From assembly GCA_015066875.1 (NCBI GenBank), contig SVNM01000015.1, positions 1 to 40,503 of the forward strand: a DNA stretch of 40,503 nt, given 5' to 3'. A program made the position numbers and the translations under genes. This document shows, piece after piece, positions 1 through 7,809 of the stretch. The notes under the pieces were generated by a model. It searched no databases and was not told the DNA's origin. It saw nothing but the letters and a program-made list of their open reading frames with translations. Source of the DNA: Ruminococcus sp. Its GTDB lineage: Bacteria; Bacillota; Clostridia; Oscillospirales; Ruminococcaceae. The stretch's first letter is position 1; every line of letters starts with the position of its first letter.

Positions 1-630
1 CTGAAAGCTTCCTCCGCTGAATCCGCACTCAAGCTCAAGCTCGGGACTCTTTACATAGGCATTTGATACAACGTGGGCAAGCTGTGATGTATAGGCTATC
101 ATCTTATCATGATTTTCAGGGGTGGTTATTACAATTTTTCCTCCGCCTATATCCTCGCAGAGCTTTCTCAGCTTCTCTGTTCCTTCCTTATCGGTGCCCT
201 CAAAGGGAGTTATTATAAAGTTGGCTCGCACAAACAGGTCTGCTGTGCTGTTGACATAGCCTCCCACCTCTTTGCCTGCCATAGGGTGCATTCCGATGTA
301 GTGAAGTCCGTATTGATCTGCAAGAGATGTCATTCTTCGTGAAAACTCACCCTTGATACCGCACACATCGGTAAGTATTGTTCCATTTTTCATCTTCGGA
401 GCATTTTCTGTGTAGTACTCCTCCGCTGCTTCGGGATACAGGCAGTTGATTACCATATCCACATCATCAAAGCTTCCGTCAAATGCCTTGTCTATGCTTT
501 TGTCAATTACAGCACGGCGGATTGTTTCCTGATTTCTGTTGCTTCCGATTACTGTGTGCTCTGTGTATTTCTTCAGAGCCTTGCAAAGCGAACCGCCGAT
601 AAGTCCTAAGCCTACTACGAGTATGTTCAT
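1..630 (-). CDS. tyrA: Prephenate dehydrogenase, C-terminal part outside the window
   Basis: Oxidises prephenate to 4-hydroxyphenylpyruvate with NAD(P), the committed step of tyrosine synthesis in the cytoplasm. I translated the minus strand from the ATG at 628-630. The protein opens MNILVVGLGLIGGS, a Rossmann nucleotide-binding start. It then shows the family signature HPMAGKE, which carries the conserved His, and TSQLAHVVSNAY, matching the second conserved His region. About 210 residues are visible; the C-terminal end lies before base 1, so it is partial only because of the window edge. The start is 14 nt after the aroF stop, so the two genes should share a transcript. I see no sign of an ACT regulatory domain, but that would lie beyond the edge. 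The family call is secure; the cofactor preference is not. Confidence 0.93.
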   Translation of the reverse strand, partial: MNILVVGLGLIGGSLCKALKKYTEHTVIGSNRNQETIRRAVIDKSIDKAFDGSFDDVDMVINCLYPEAAEEYYTENAPKMKNGTILTDVCGIKGEFSRRMTSLADQYGLHYIGMHPMAGKEVGGYVNSTADLFVRANFIITPFEGTDKEGTEKLRKLCEDIGGGKIVITTPENHDKMIAYTSQLAHVVSNAYVKSPELELECGFSGGSFQ

Positions 631-644
631 TGCCTGTTCTCCTG

Positions 645-1655
645 TCAGATAATCTTGTGCTCGATATGGCAGAGCATCTTTACATCGCTCATTACATCTG
701 CAAATGCTGCAGGTGTTATTGACTGTGCTCCGTCACATAATGCCTTTTCAGGTGTTGGGTGAACTTCAATCATAAGTCCGTCTGCACCTGCTGCTACCGC
801 TGACTTCGCAAGAGGCTTGATAAGCGATGACTTTCCTGTTGCGTGGCTGGGATCCATTACTACGGGAAGATGTGTGAGCTCGTGAAGAAGTGGTGCAGCT
901 GATACGTCAAATGTGTTTCTTGTTGCTGTTTCAAATGTTCTTATGCCTCTTTCGCAGAGAATTACATTCTCATTTCCGCCTGACATAATGTATTCGGCAC
1001 TCATAAGCCACTCTTCTATTGTATTTGCAAGACCTCTCTTAAGAAGAATAGGCTTGTTGCACTTTCCTATCTCTGCAAGCATCTCGAAATTCTGCATATT
1101 TCTTGCGCCGATCTGTATTACGTCTACATCATTGAACAGGTCAAGATGATCAAGGCTCATAAGCTCGGTAACAATGGGAAGTCCTGTTTCCTTCTTTGCA
1201 AGCAGAAGAAGCTCTAATCCCTTTTCCTTAAGGCCTCTGAATGCATAGGGCGATGTACGTGGCTTGAACGCTCCGCCTCTGAGGAAGTTTGCGCCAGCTG
1301 CCTTTACTGCCTTTGCACAGCTTACTATCTGATCCTCTGATTCTATTGAACAGGGACCGGCAATTACTCCGAAGTAGCCTCCGCCGATTTTTGCTCCGCC
1401 TGCTTCTACTACTGTATCGTCTGAATGAAACTTTCTGTTTACAAGCTTATATGGCTCGGATACTCGCTGTACCTTTTCTGCAATATCAAGAGCCTCAAGT
1501 GCTTCAAGGTCTACTCGTGAAGTATCGCCTACAAGTCCGATAATTGTTGAAAGTGCACCTGTACTGCAATGTGTTTCAAGTCCCTGTGCCTTAAGGTCCT
1601 CAATAAGTGCGTCTATTTTCTTCTGTGATGCTGTATTTTTACATACTATAATCAT
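645..1655 (-). CDS. aroF: 3-deoxy-7-phosphoheptulonate (DAHP) synthase with N-terminal regulatory domain
   Basis: Condenses phosphoenolpyruvate and erythrose 4-phosphate to DAHP, the entry reaction of the shikimate pathway. It has 336 residues. The first 65 or so form the ferredoxin-like regulatory domain typical of the I-beta (Thermotoga-type) enzymes, followed by the TIM barrel. Visible motifs are [34 protein letters not shown] and [10 protein letters not shown]; these carry the PEP, phosphate and metal ligands of the family. Enzymes with this domain are often feedback-inhibited by tyrosine or phenylalanine, which fits the tyrA gene directly downstream. A near-consensus promoter lies 43 bases upstream of the start, leaving a leader too short for a T-box or an attenuator. 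The symbol aroF follows common usage for this class. Confidence 0.95.
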   Translation of the reverse strand: MIIVCKNTASQKKIDALIEDLKAQGLETHCSTGALSTIIGLVGDTSRVDLEALEALDIAEKVQRVSEPYKLVNRKFHSDDTVVEAGGAKIGGGYFGVIAGPCSIESEDQIVSCAKAVKAAGANFLRGGAFKPRTSPYAFRGLKEKGLELLLLAKKETGLPIVTELMSLDHLDLFNDVDVIQIGARNMQNFEMLAEIGKCNKPILLKRGLANTIEEWLMSAEYIMSGGNENVILCERGIRTFETATRNTFDVSAAPLLHELTHLPVVMDPSHATGKSSLIKPLAKSAVAAGADGLMIEVHPTPEKALCDGAQSITPAAFADVMSDVKMLCHIEHKII

Positions 1656-1697
1656 AACTTTTCACCTTTCATTCTTCAGAATAATTTATCTGTTTAA

Positions 1698-1726
1698 AGT
1701 ATAACACTTTAAATCCGCAAAGTCAA
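1698..1726 (-). promoter_or_regulatory. Sigma-A-type promoter of aroF-tyrA
   Basis: On the minus strand TTGACT (1721-1726) and TATACT (1698-1703) are separated by exactly 17 bp. Initiation near base 1690 would give a leader of about 35 nt. Confidence 0.8.
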
Positions 1727-1781
1727 TAGGCTGAATTTATTTTTTTGTTTTTATCAATTACGTAAAATCTTTTCACTGATA

Positions 1782-1810
1782 TTGACATTGTCCCGTCGCT
1801 GAGTTATAAT
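1782..1810 (+). promoter_or_regulatory. Consensus sigma-A promoter of the serine hydrolase gene
   Basis: TTGACA (1782-1787) and TATAAT (1805-1810) have 17 bp between them: a perfect consensus pair. It is divergent from the aroF promoter and precedes the gene starting at 1842. Confidence 0.88.
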
Positions 1811-1841
1811 ATATAAAAATAATTTCGAGGTCGATGTACTT

Positions 1842-2996
1842 ATGTTTAACTCTCTTGATGCTGTTCTGGATAATGCCCTCTCAACCGGTCAGATTATCGG
1901 TGCTGTAAGCGCTGTATTCAGAAACGGCGAAAAAATTTACTCCGGCAAAGCGGGATTTGCCCATAAAGCTAAGAATATCCCTATTTCCGATGACTCTGTT
2001 TTCAGACTTTTCTCCCTCACAAAGCCTGTTACAGCTGTTGCTTCTATGATCGCTATGGATATGGGACTTATATGCCCTGATGATCCGGTTTCAAAATTTT
2101 TCCCCGAATTTTCACAGCTTTCATATGTAAATGAAAACAACGAGATTGTGCCCTGTGATGTTCAGATCAAGCTCTCTCACCTTCTCAATATGACTTCCGG
2201 TATCCCCTATCCCGATAACTGGGGAGTTTCTGTCTGCGCTATGGGCAGACTCTTTGACGAAATTATTGAGGGACAGGATTGTGGTAAAGAGCTCACTACT
2301 GAGGAAATCTGCCGTAAAACAGCTTCTGTGCCTCTTCTGTATAAGCCCGGTGAGCAGTGGAGCTATGGCTTTTCTGCCGATATTATGGGCGGTATTATCG
2401 AAAAGGCTTCAGGTATGAAATACTCCGATTTCCTTAAAAAGTATATTTTTGTTCCCCTTGGAATGAATGACACCGATTTTTATGTTCCCGCAGATAAGCT
2501 CCACAGATTTACAGCTCTCTACGGCTGGAACAGTAACGGTCTTGAGGAAAATCACGACAGACATCTCGGTCTTACCGACTATCTTAAGCCTCCCGCTTTT
2601 GAATCGGGCGGTGCGGGACTTGTCTCTACTATTAACGATTACTCTAAATTCGCCTGTATGCTTGCTAACAAGGGAGTTTTCAACGGTATCAGAATTATCA
2701 GCGAAAACGCCTTTGCCTACCTTAGCACTCCTAAGCTTGATGATACTCAGCGCTCTTATCTCTGGGAGCGTCTCGTGGGGTATAATTACGGTTGCTTTAT
2801 GAGAATTATGGAATCTCCTGAAATAAGCCTCAACCGCACCTTCAAGGGCGAAATGGGCTGGGACGGCTGGACAGGTACCTTCTTTGCCGTTGATCCCGTA
2901 AATAACATCGCTTTTCTGTACTTCACTCAGATTTGCGGTGGAGGTACTACTCCTCAGGCTGAGGAAATGTGCAGAATTGTCTACAAAAACATTTAA
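1842..2996 (+). CDS. Serine hydrolase of the beta-lactamase / class C penicillin-binding protein family
   Basis: The 384-residue protein has the active-site SxxK motif in FRLFSLTKPVTAVASM (about residue 58), the surrounding family blocks HLLNMTSGIPYP and YGFSADIMGGIIEKASGM, and a C-terminal GWDGWTGTFFAVDP that corresponds to the third (HxG or KTG) motif. These identify the EstB/AmpC-like esterase and peptidase family; the substrate cannot be told from sequence. No signal peptide is visible at the N-terminus (MFNSLDAVLDNALST), so the enzyme is probably cytoplasmic and more likely an esterase or peptidase than a resistance beta-lactamase. The gene has its own strong promoter and is followed after 67 nt by an amidase gene in the same direction. 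A GAGG Shine-Dalgarno sits slightly far from the ATG. Confidence 0.88.
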   Translation: MFNSLDAVLDNALSTGQIIGAVSAVFRNGEKIYSGKAGFAHKAKNIPISDDSVFRLFSLTKPVTAVASMIAMDMGLICPDDPVSKFFPEFSQLSYVNENNEIVPCDVQIKLSHLLNMTSGIPYPDNWGVSVCAMGRLFDEIIEGQDCGKELTTEEICRKTASVPLLYKPGEQWSYGFSADIMGGIIEKASGMKYSDFLKKYIFVPLGMNDTDFYVPADKLHRFTALYGWNSNGLEENHDRHLGLTDYLKPPAFESGGAGLVSTINDYSKFACMLANKGVFNGIRIISENAFAYLSTPKLDDTQRSYLWERLVGYNYGCFMRIMESPEISLNRTFKGEMGWDGWTGTFFAVDPVNNIAFLYFTQICGGGTTPQAEEMCRIVYKNI

Positions 2997-2999
2997 TTC

Positions 3000-3080
3000 A
3001 TCTTTGGCATAAAATGTTATGAGAGCTTCTTTTCTCTCTACTTTCAATGAAAGGATATGTTTTATGCCAAAGATTTTTTT
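3000..3080 (+). promoter_or_regulatory. Long-stem hairpin with U-run that swallows the next start codon
   Basis: Bases 3000-3014 and 3060-3074 are perfect 15-base inverted repeats (core TTTGGCATAAAA / TTTTATGCCAAA); the stem can extend inward by two G-U pairs and one A-U pair. The right arm contains the ATG at 3064-3066 and is followed by seven T (3074-3080). The loop of about 40 nt holds the Shine-Dalgarno AAGGA at 3051-3055. The element therefore looks both like an intrinsic terminator for the upstream gene and like a translation lock on the downstream one. Confidence 0.7.
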
Positions 3081-3801
3081 AAGTCCCTCTACTCAGGAGT
3101 GGAATCAGTATGTTACCGACGGCAATGAACAGCAGTATATGAATCTGCTTGCCGACAGAATGGAGCCCTATCTGCGCTCTTCTGGAATACAGTACGTAAG
3201 AAATGATCCCGACAGAAATGTTGCGGGAGCTATCAGCGACTCCAATATGGCTTACTATGATGTGCACCTTGCTCTTCATTCAAATGCTTCTCCCGAACGT
3301 CTTTCAGGCAGACTGAGAGGTATTGATATTTATTTCTATCCCGCAAGTCAGAGCAGTGAGCGTCTTGCAAATATAATCGCCAATAACCTTAAAAGCATTT
3401 ATCCTCTGCCTGAAAAGTCAAATGCTGTTCCCACAACTACTCTGGGCGAGGTTACTCAGACAAGAGCTACCGCTGTTCTGTGCGAGCTGGGCTATCACGA
3501 TAATTATGCCGATGTTGCCTGGCTGAAAAATAACCTCTACCTGATTGCAAGAAATCTTGTACAGTCACTGTGCGATTACTTCGGTATTCCCTTTATCTAT
3601 CCATCTGCTGTAAGATGGGGAACAGTAACTACCGATGGTTCTAACCTTAATATAAGAAGCTATCCTTCTATGACAGGCACCATTATAGGCTCTATTCCCG
3701 ATGACGCCTCAGTTACAATCTATGGTGAAACAAACGGCTGGTATGTCGTCAGCTACAACGGCATTACAGGCTATTCAAGCAGTAATTTCATTACTTTATA
3801 A
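3064..3801 (+). CDS. N-acetylmuramoyl-L-alanine amidase (Amidase_3) with C-terminal SH3 domain, no signal peptide
   Basis: Would cleave the bond between N-acetylmuramic acid and L-alanine in peptidoglycan. The 245-residue protein has an Amidase_3 zinc hydrolase domain over residues 1-180: the metal-ligand block HLALHSNAS and the catalytic-Glu block CELGYHDN are clear. A bacterial SH3 repeat follows over about 185-245 (DGSNLNIRSYPS ... GWYVVSYNGITGYSSSNFI). I chose ATG 3064 because AAGGA sits 8 nt upstream; the in-frame ATG at 3019 lacks a ribosome site and would only add a tail. There is no signal peptide, which is odd for a wall hydrolase. It may act in the mother cell or spore, or be an endolysin-like enzyme needing another exit route. 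The start codon lies inside a strong hairpin. Confidence 0.85.
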   Translation: MPKIFLSPSTQEWNQYVTDGNEQQYMNLLADRMEPYLRSSGIQYVRNDPDRNVAGAISDSNMAYYDVHLALHSNASPERLSGRLRGIDIYFYPASQSSERLANIIANNLKSIYPLPEKSNAVPTTTLGEVTQTRATAVLCELGYHDNYADVAWLKNNLYLIARNLVQSLCDYFGIPFIYPSAVRWGTVTTDGSNLNIRSYPSMTGTIIGSIPDDASVTIYGETNGWYVVSYNGITGYSSSNFITL

Positions 3802-3811
3802 CTATATTGAC

Positions 3812-3837
3812 AAAGGGACGGTAATCCGTCCCTTTTT
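3812..3837 (+). terminator. Intrinsic terminator after the amidase gene
   Basis: A 10-bp perfect stem (3812-3821 with 3826-3835, core GGGACGG/CCGTCCC), loop TAAT, and a run of five T. Confidence 0.9.
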
Positions 3838-4161
3838 CCGTATAAAAGAAAATATGCCGAAGCGTTTTGCACTCCGACACCTTTCCTTTGTTCTTTTTTC
3901 TATTTTTTCTTTTGTTCTACATTTAGCATTATACCACCTGTTCAGCCCAAAATCAAGCTGAATTTTATGACATTCTTCTCCTTTGCTCCCCAATTTCGCC
4001 CTCTCGTTCCATATTTCACCCGATTTATTCACTCTGCTCACCCTGTGCTTTATTATTTTTCACAATATTGCATTTCCATAACTCTCAAGATTTGTGAACT
4101 GATACAAATCTGACCTTTTTACGAATTTTTGCCTTTTATGGCACTTTTTGCGTTTTTGCTA
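3838..4161 (+). other. Pyrimidine-rich spacer upstream of glyA with one inverted repeat
   Basis: About 320 bases without a convincing gene. The plus strand is unusually rich in C and T. The only clear element is a perfect 8-base inverted repeat, AGATTTGT (4088-4095) and ACAAATCT (4104-4111), with an 8-base spacer. It ends 50 bases upstream of the glyA -35 and is followed by GACC and five T. It could be an operator or a weak terminator. No glycine or purine riboswitch was recognised. Confidence 0.5.
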
Positions 4162-4190
4162 TTGAAATTGTCTGAAATATAGTGTATAAT
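4162..4190 (+). promoter_or_regulatory. Promoter of glyA
   Basis: TTGAAA (4162-4167), a 17-bp spacer and TATAAT (4185-4190). A second TATAAT overlaps at 4195-4200, but without a matching -35. Confidence 0.8.
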
Positions 4191-4244
4191 TATTGTATAA
4201 TGCTTTTTTGCTGTTATGATTATTTTTTTAAAGGAGTGCTTTAA

Positions 4245-5501
4245 ATGTACAACGACCTTATGGATTCAATCGGTTTTGTCTCTAATTATGACGCTGAGGT
4301 TGGAGCTGCTATGGATAAGGAGCTCGCTCGTCAGAGAAGAAACCTGGAGCTTATCGCAAGCGAAAATATCGTTACACCCGCAGTTATGGCTGCTATGGGT
4401 TCAGTTCTCACTAATAAATACGCTGAGGGTTATCCCGGCAAGCGCTACTACGGCGGTTGCGAGTGCGTTGACGAGGTTGAGGCTATCGCTATCGAAAGAG
4501 CTTGCAAGCTCTTCGGCGCTAAGTTCGCTAACGTTCAGCCCCACTCAGGTGCTCAGGCTAATACTGCTGCGTATTTCGCAGTTCTTCAGCCCGGCGATAC
4601 TGTTCTCGGTATGAGCCTTGCTGACGGCGGTCACCTTACTCACGGTTCACCTGTTAACCTTTCAGGTAAGTACTTCAACTTCGTTTCTTATGGTCTTGAT
4701 GACGAGACTGAAACTATCAACTACGAAACTGTTTACAAGCTCGCTGTAAAGAATAAGCCCCGCCTTATCGTTGCCGGTGCTTCCGCTTACCCCAGAGCTA
4801 TCGACTTCAAGAAGCTTTCTGAAATTGCAAGAGCTGTAGGCGCTTTACTTATGGTTGATATGGCTCACATTGCAGGTCTCGTAGCTGCTGGTCTCCACCA
4901 GTCACCTGTTCCTTACGCTGATATCGTTACTACTACTACTCATAAGACTCTCAGAGGTCCGAGAGGCGGTCTCATTCTTACTAATAATGAGTATCTCGCT
5001 AAGAAGATCAACTCTGCTATCTTCCCCGGTACTCAGGGCGGTCCTCTTATGCACACTATCGCTGCTAAGGCTGTTTGCTTCGGCGAGGCTCTCAAGCCTG
5101 AGTTCAAGGACTATCAGGCAAGAATCGTTGAGAACGCTAAGGTTCTTGCTGACGGACTCCTCAAGAGAGGCTTTAACCTCGTTTCAGGCGGTACTGATAA
5201 CCACCTTATGCTCGTTGACCTCCGTCCCTTCAATATCACAGGTAAGGAGCTTGAGCACAGACTTGATGAGGTTTACATCACTGTTAACAAGAACGCTATC
5301 CACAACGACCCCGAAAAGCCTTTCGTAACAAGCGGTATCCGTATCGGTACTCCTGCTGTTACTACTCGTGGTCTCGGCGTTGAAGAAATGGAGAAGATCG
5401 CTGAGTATATCTACCTCTGCGCTACTGATTTCGAGAACAAGGCTGACGAAATCCGTGCAGGTGTTACTGAAATCTGCGATAAGTATCCCCTCTATAAGTA
5501 A
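4245..5501 (+). CDS. glyA: Serine hydroxymethyltransferase
   Basis: Interconverts serine and glycine with transfer of the one-carbon unit to tetrahydrofolate, using pyridoxal phosphate; it is the main supplier of one-carbon units in the cytoplasm. The 418 residues match the usual bacterial length. Clear motifs: [16 protein letters not shown], the substrate region [15 protein letters not shown], and [14 protein letters not shown], in which Lys234 forms the Schiff base with PLP. An AAGGAGTG Shine-Dalgarno lies 7-8 nt before the ATG. The codon choice is strongly biased (CTC, GTT, GCT), as in highly expressed genes. The gene is monocistronic, with its own promoter and terminator. The window also carries folT behind a THF riboswitch, so folate metabolism appears twice here. 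Confidence 0.98.
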   Translation: MYNDLMDSIGFVSNYDAEVGAAMDKELARQRRNLELIASENIVTPAVMAAMGSVLTNKYAEGYPGKRYYGGCECVDEVEAIAIERACKLFGAKFANVQPHSGAQANTAAYFAVLQPGDTVLGMSLADGGHLTHGSPVNLSGKYFNFVSYGLDDETETINYETVYKLAVKNKPRLIVAGASAYPRAIDFKKLSEIARAVGALLMVDMAHIAGLVAAGLHQSPVPYADIVTTTTHKTLRGPRGGLILTNNEYLAKKINSAIFPGTQGGPLMHTIAAKAVCFGEALKPEFKDYQARIVENAKVLADGLLKRGFNLVSGGTDNHLMLVDLRPFNITGKELEHRLDEVYITVNKNAIHNDPEKPFVTSGIRIGTPAVTTRGLGVEEMEKIAEYIYLCATDFENKADEIRAGVTEICDKYPLYK

Positions 5502-5514
5502 TCGTAACCATTAT

Positions 5515-5547
5515 GGGACGGACAAGCTGTCCGTCCCTGTGTTTTTT
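5515..5547 (+). terminator. Intrinsic terminator of glyA
   Basis: A 10-bp perfect stem (5515-5524 with 5528-5537), triloop AGC, then TGTG and six T. The stem shares the core GGGACGG/CCGTCCC with the terminator at 3812. Confidence 0.9.
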
Positions 5548-5565
5548 AGTGATATGGGAGGTTTT

Positions 5566-5937
5566 ATGTTTTCTTCATTTTCAGCTTTTATGATTTTTAT
5601 CAGCGATATACTGTTTTTTGTTGCTCCGCTGGCTATTCAGCTTGTTTTGTTTCCAATTGCAAAACTGATTTTCAGAAAAACACCTTCTCACGAGCTTTAC
5701 ACTGTCTGCCTCATAATCAACACCTTTTTGCTGTTTTTAATTAAACAGGATTATCTCAACTCATTAACCTATGAGGAGCCTTTCGACGCTTTTAATAGTC
5801 TTATTATCTCTATAATGTGGGCGCCTTATTACATAGGTATTGTTATTTCGTGCATTGTAAGAACTGCTAAAGCTTCTAAAAAGGAAAATACTGATGAAGA
5901 AAAAGAAACCGTTGACTGTGAAATTAATTCCGATTAA
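5566..5937 (+). CDS. Small membrane protein of unknown function
   Basis: I do not recognise the family. The 123-residue protein has about three hydrophobic segments (roughly residues 6-35, 47-60 and 80-101) and ends in a charged cytoplasmic-type tail (KASKKENTDEEKETVD). The ATG at 5566 was chosen because GGGAGG lies 4-5 nt upstream; the open frame runs far further back into glyA but that part is a shadow. An in-frame ATG at 5554 is possible but would bury the Shine-Dalgarno in the coding sequence. The next gene begins 11 nt after the stop with a strong AAGGAGG site, so the two are co-translated and may encode partner membrane proteins. Confidence 0.7.
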   Translation: MFSSFSAFMIFISDILFFVAPLAIQLVLFPIAKLIFRKTPSHELYTVCLIINTFLLFLIKQDYLNSLTYEEPFDAFNSLIISIMWAPYYIGIVISCIVRTAKASKKENTDEEKETVDCEINSD

Positions 5938-5948
5938 GGAGGATCTAT

Positions 5949-6497
5949 ATGGATAAAATTTTGCCCGTTGCAGGTACTGCTTTTCTGATTTTTACCGTTT
6001 TTATCACATTTAAGCTTGTATACAAGATTATGCGCTCGGCTAACATCATCAGCAATGCAAGAAAAAATGACTCTGTTATTATCAGATGCCTGAACCCTGT
6101 TTATAATATAAAAAACTATGTTTTCAATTTAATTACAGAGCCTCTGCTCATATACTGCTATTACCGCATTTTATCAGTCATTCCGTCACGTTGGCTCTAT
6201 TCATATATTTCCTTCATTGTTCTGATGATTATTTACTGCTTCTCCTTCATTATTCACGTTATCGCTGTTTTCAGGGAGAAATACGTTTACCTTACCCCTC
6301 ACGGCCTTATCCTCTTTGCGGGAGAGTTAAGCTTCGAAAAATTCAGATTCGTCTGGGAAACTCCCCAAAATCCCGATGAGCTTTCGGATACTCTGCTTGT
6401 TTATGCCAAAAAAGAGAAAATTCCCTTTCCTGTTACCTTTACCGAAAATCTTGAAGAGGCTCATCTTCTTACGGAAATTAACGGTGTAAATTCATAA
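5949..6497 (+). CDS. Membrane protein of unknown function with C-terminal soluble domain
   Basis: Not recognised. The protein has 182 residues, with an N-terminal hydrophobic segment (about 5-27), two more over about 60-108, then a soluble region of some 70 residues (REKYVYLTPHGLILFAGELSFEKFRFVWE ...). The tail reads like the small PH-like or DUF5673-type fold often attached to two membrane helices in Firmicutes (a beta-rich stretch with YLTPHGLIL), but this is a weak resemblance. AAGGAGGATC lies 5-6 nt before the ATG, so the start is secure. It is coupled to the gene before it. Confidence 0.72.
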   Translation: MDKILPVAGTAFLIFTVFITFKLVYKIMRSANIISNARKNDSVIIRCLNPVYNIKNYVFNLITEPLLIYCYYRILSVIPSRWLYSYISFIVLMIIYCFSFIIHVIAVFREKYVYLTPHGLILFAGELSFEKFRFVWETPQNPDELSDTLLVYAKKEKIPFPVTFTENLEEAHLLTEINGVNS

Positions 6498-6519
6498 GTA
6501 TAGGACGCATTATGTAAAT

Positions 6520-6548
6520 TGACAGACTTTCTGTCACCATATTTTTTT
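6520..6548 (+). terminator. Short hairpin plus T-run between the membrane pair and the lipoprotein
   Basis: A 7-bp perfect stem TGACAGA (6520-6526) / TCTGTCA (6530-6536) with triloop CTT, then CCATA and seven T. The T-run overlaps the region just before the Shine-Dalgarno of the next gene, so it may be a partial terminator or attenuator. Confidence 0.55.
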
Positions 6549-6557
6549 GAGGTTATT

Positions 6558-7262
6558 ATGAAAAAATTATCTTACCTTTTATTATTATCTTTATTATTAA
6601 CCGGATGCAAATCCGATAACTCTTCTGTTAACGATGAAACCACCACTGATACCACAGAATTTGTTTATAACAGCTCTATCGTTTTTTCAGCTGATGTGAA
6701 CGCTGAGGACAGTGTAATCGATGAGATTTCTGATATATTAAGTAATCGTATAACACATTCTTATCCACATCTTGAGTATGCCACTTCCGTAGACTATGAT
6801 AATAACACTATCACACTTGAATTTAATATGGATGAATTATGGCATGAGGATACAGCTGAAATTCTCACAAAGCCAAATTATCTGGAAATATTTAAAGGAG
6901 CCTCACAGGAAGATGAACTCGTTCTTACAAACGAGGATATACATTACTCCTATAATGCTTTAGTAGCTACAGATAATGATTACGCTATTTATATGTATTT
7001 TAACGATGAAGGTATAAAAAAGTTTTCAGATGCAACTGCTGAGCTTGCAGGCACAGATACGCCAATGTCGATATGGATTGATGATGAGCTTATTATATCA
7101 CCTCTTATTACTGTACCAATTTATGATGGTCAAGTTACAATTACAGGTGGATTTGATTATGAATCTGCACAAGAACTTGCACTTAATATTACTCCATATC
7201 CTCTGCCGTATGATATATCAATTTCCGAAGAGAAATACGGTGAAATTATTCCGATAACATAA
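6558..7262 (+). CDS. Lipoprotein with a SecD P1-head-like domain
   Basis: The 234-residue protein starts at ATG 6558 (GAGG 5 nt upstream) with the lipoprotein signal MKKLSYLLLLSLLLTGCKS; Cys17 would be lipidated. Residues about 40-225 follow the layout of the SecD P1 region: a strand-helix start, then YLEIFKGASQEDELVLTNEDI, MYFNDEGIKKFSDATAEL, MSIWIDDELIISPLI, VTITGGFDYESAQELALNI and finally LPYDISISEEKYG. The last five blocks correspond closely to the P1-head pattern of SecD (GIxxF, LDxxVISxP, GxxxIxGxF, ExAxxLAxxL, LPxxLxxxEE). No membrane helices of SecD follow, so this is a free-standing surface version of a preprotein-translocase periplasmic domain. Its role is unknown. Base composition is visibly more AT-rich than glyA or rarA. 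Confidence 0.8.
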   Translation: MKKLSYLLLLSLLLTGCKSDNSSVNDETTTDTTEFVYNSSIVFSADVNAEDSVIDEISDILSNRITHSYPHLEYATSVDYDNNTITLEFNMDELWHEDTAEILTKPNYLEIFKGASQEDELVLTNEDIHYSYNALVATDNDYAIYMYFNDEGIKKFSDATAELAGTDTPMSIWIDDELIISPLITVPIYDGQVTITGGFDYESAQELALNITPYPLPYDISISEEKYGEIIPIT

Positions 7263-7281
7263 AAAATTATGTTATATCCAC

Positions 7282-7310
7282 TTGCATGGAAATATACGTC
7301 CCTGTATTAT
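7282..7310 (+). promoter_or_regulatory. Possible promoter for the 7330 gene
   Basis: TTGCAT (7282-7287), a 17-bp spacer and TATTAT (7305-7310), just upstream of AAAAGGAA and the ATG at 7330. Confidence 0.5.
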
Positions 7311-7329
7311 ATAAAAGGAATTTTTTATT

Positions 7330-7797
7330 ATGAGTAAAAAATCTAAAAAGGAAAAAAACAAAATAATTTACAAAAGCAAAGGCATTGTAAAATACGGTTC
7401 GGATAAATACGTTTTTGTTGCAATATTCCTATATACTCTTTTGCCCTTTTTTATGATACCCAAATTTGACCATAATGAAATTCCTGAAATTTGTATTCTG
7501 TTTTCAATAATATCTTTACCTGCATTGGTCGCTAATCTTTTTATGTTCGGATTCTGCGTGAAATATGATATCAGCGAAAGAAAATTAGAATATCGTTTTA
7601 TGTTTGAAAAATTCAAAACTATTCACTTTACTGATATCAGGAAGATTTATAAAAAATCAGACCCTTACACAACATTCCTTGTTATTCAGACAGATAAACG
7701 TAAATTAAAAATCAATCTTAGTTCCTGCAATGGTTCAGCAGAATTAAAGCTGTTTCTTAAACGGCATCTTCCAAAACTTTTTATTGATAATTATTAA
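7330..7797 (+). CDS. Two-helix membrane protein with PH-like tail, unknown function
   Basis: 155 residues. A basic N-terminus (MSKKSKKEKNK) is followed by two membrane helices (about 33-50 and 56-80), then a soluble part with the pattern CVKYDISERKLEYRFMFEKFKTIHFTDIRKIYK and FLVIQTDKRKLKINLSS. That order, two helices then a small beta-rich domain with alternating hydrophobics, is typical of bacterial PH-domain membrane proteins, but I cannot name a family. AAAAGGAA precedes the ATG by 9-10 nt. The next gene begins 12 nt after the stop. It belongs to the AT-rich stretch 6500-8590. Confidence 0.65.
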   Translation: MSKKSKKEKNKIIYKSKGIVKYGSDKYVFVAIFLYTLLPFFMIPKFDHNEIPEICILFSIISLPALVANLFMFGFCVKYDISERKLEYRFMFEKFKTIHFTDIRKIYKKSDPYTTFLVIQTDKRKLKINLSSCNGSAELKLFLKRHLPKLFIDNY

Positions 7798-7809
7798 AGG
7801 AGGAACAAT

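Noticed and set aside
1656-1697. T-box or attenuator before aroF
   Set aside because: The promoter leaves only about 35 nt of leader, too short for either.
3802-4041. 79-codon minus-strand open frame in the spacer upstream of glyA
   Set aside because: It starts at GTG without a ribosome site, overlaps the intergenic terminator, and its basic composition simply mirrors the C/T-rich plus strand.
5368-5565. Upstream extension of the small membrane protein into glyA
   Set aside because: It lies out of frame within glyA and across the glyA terminator.
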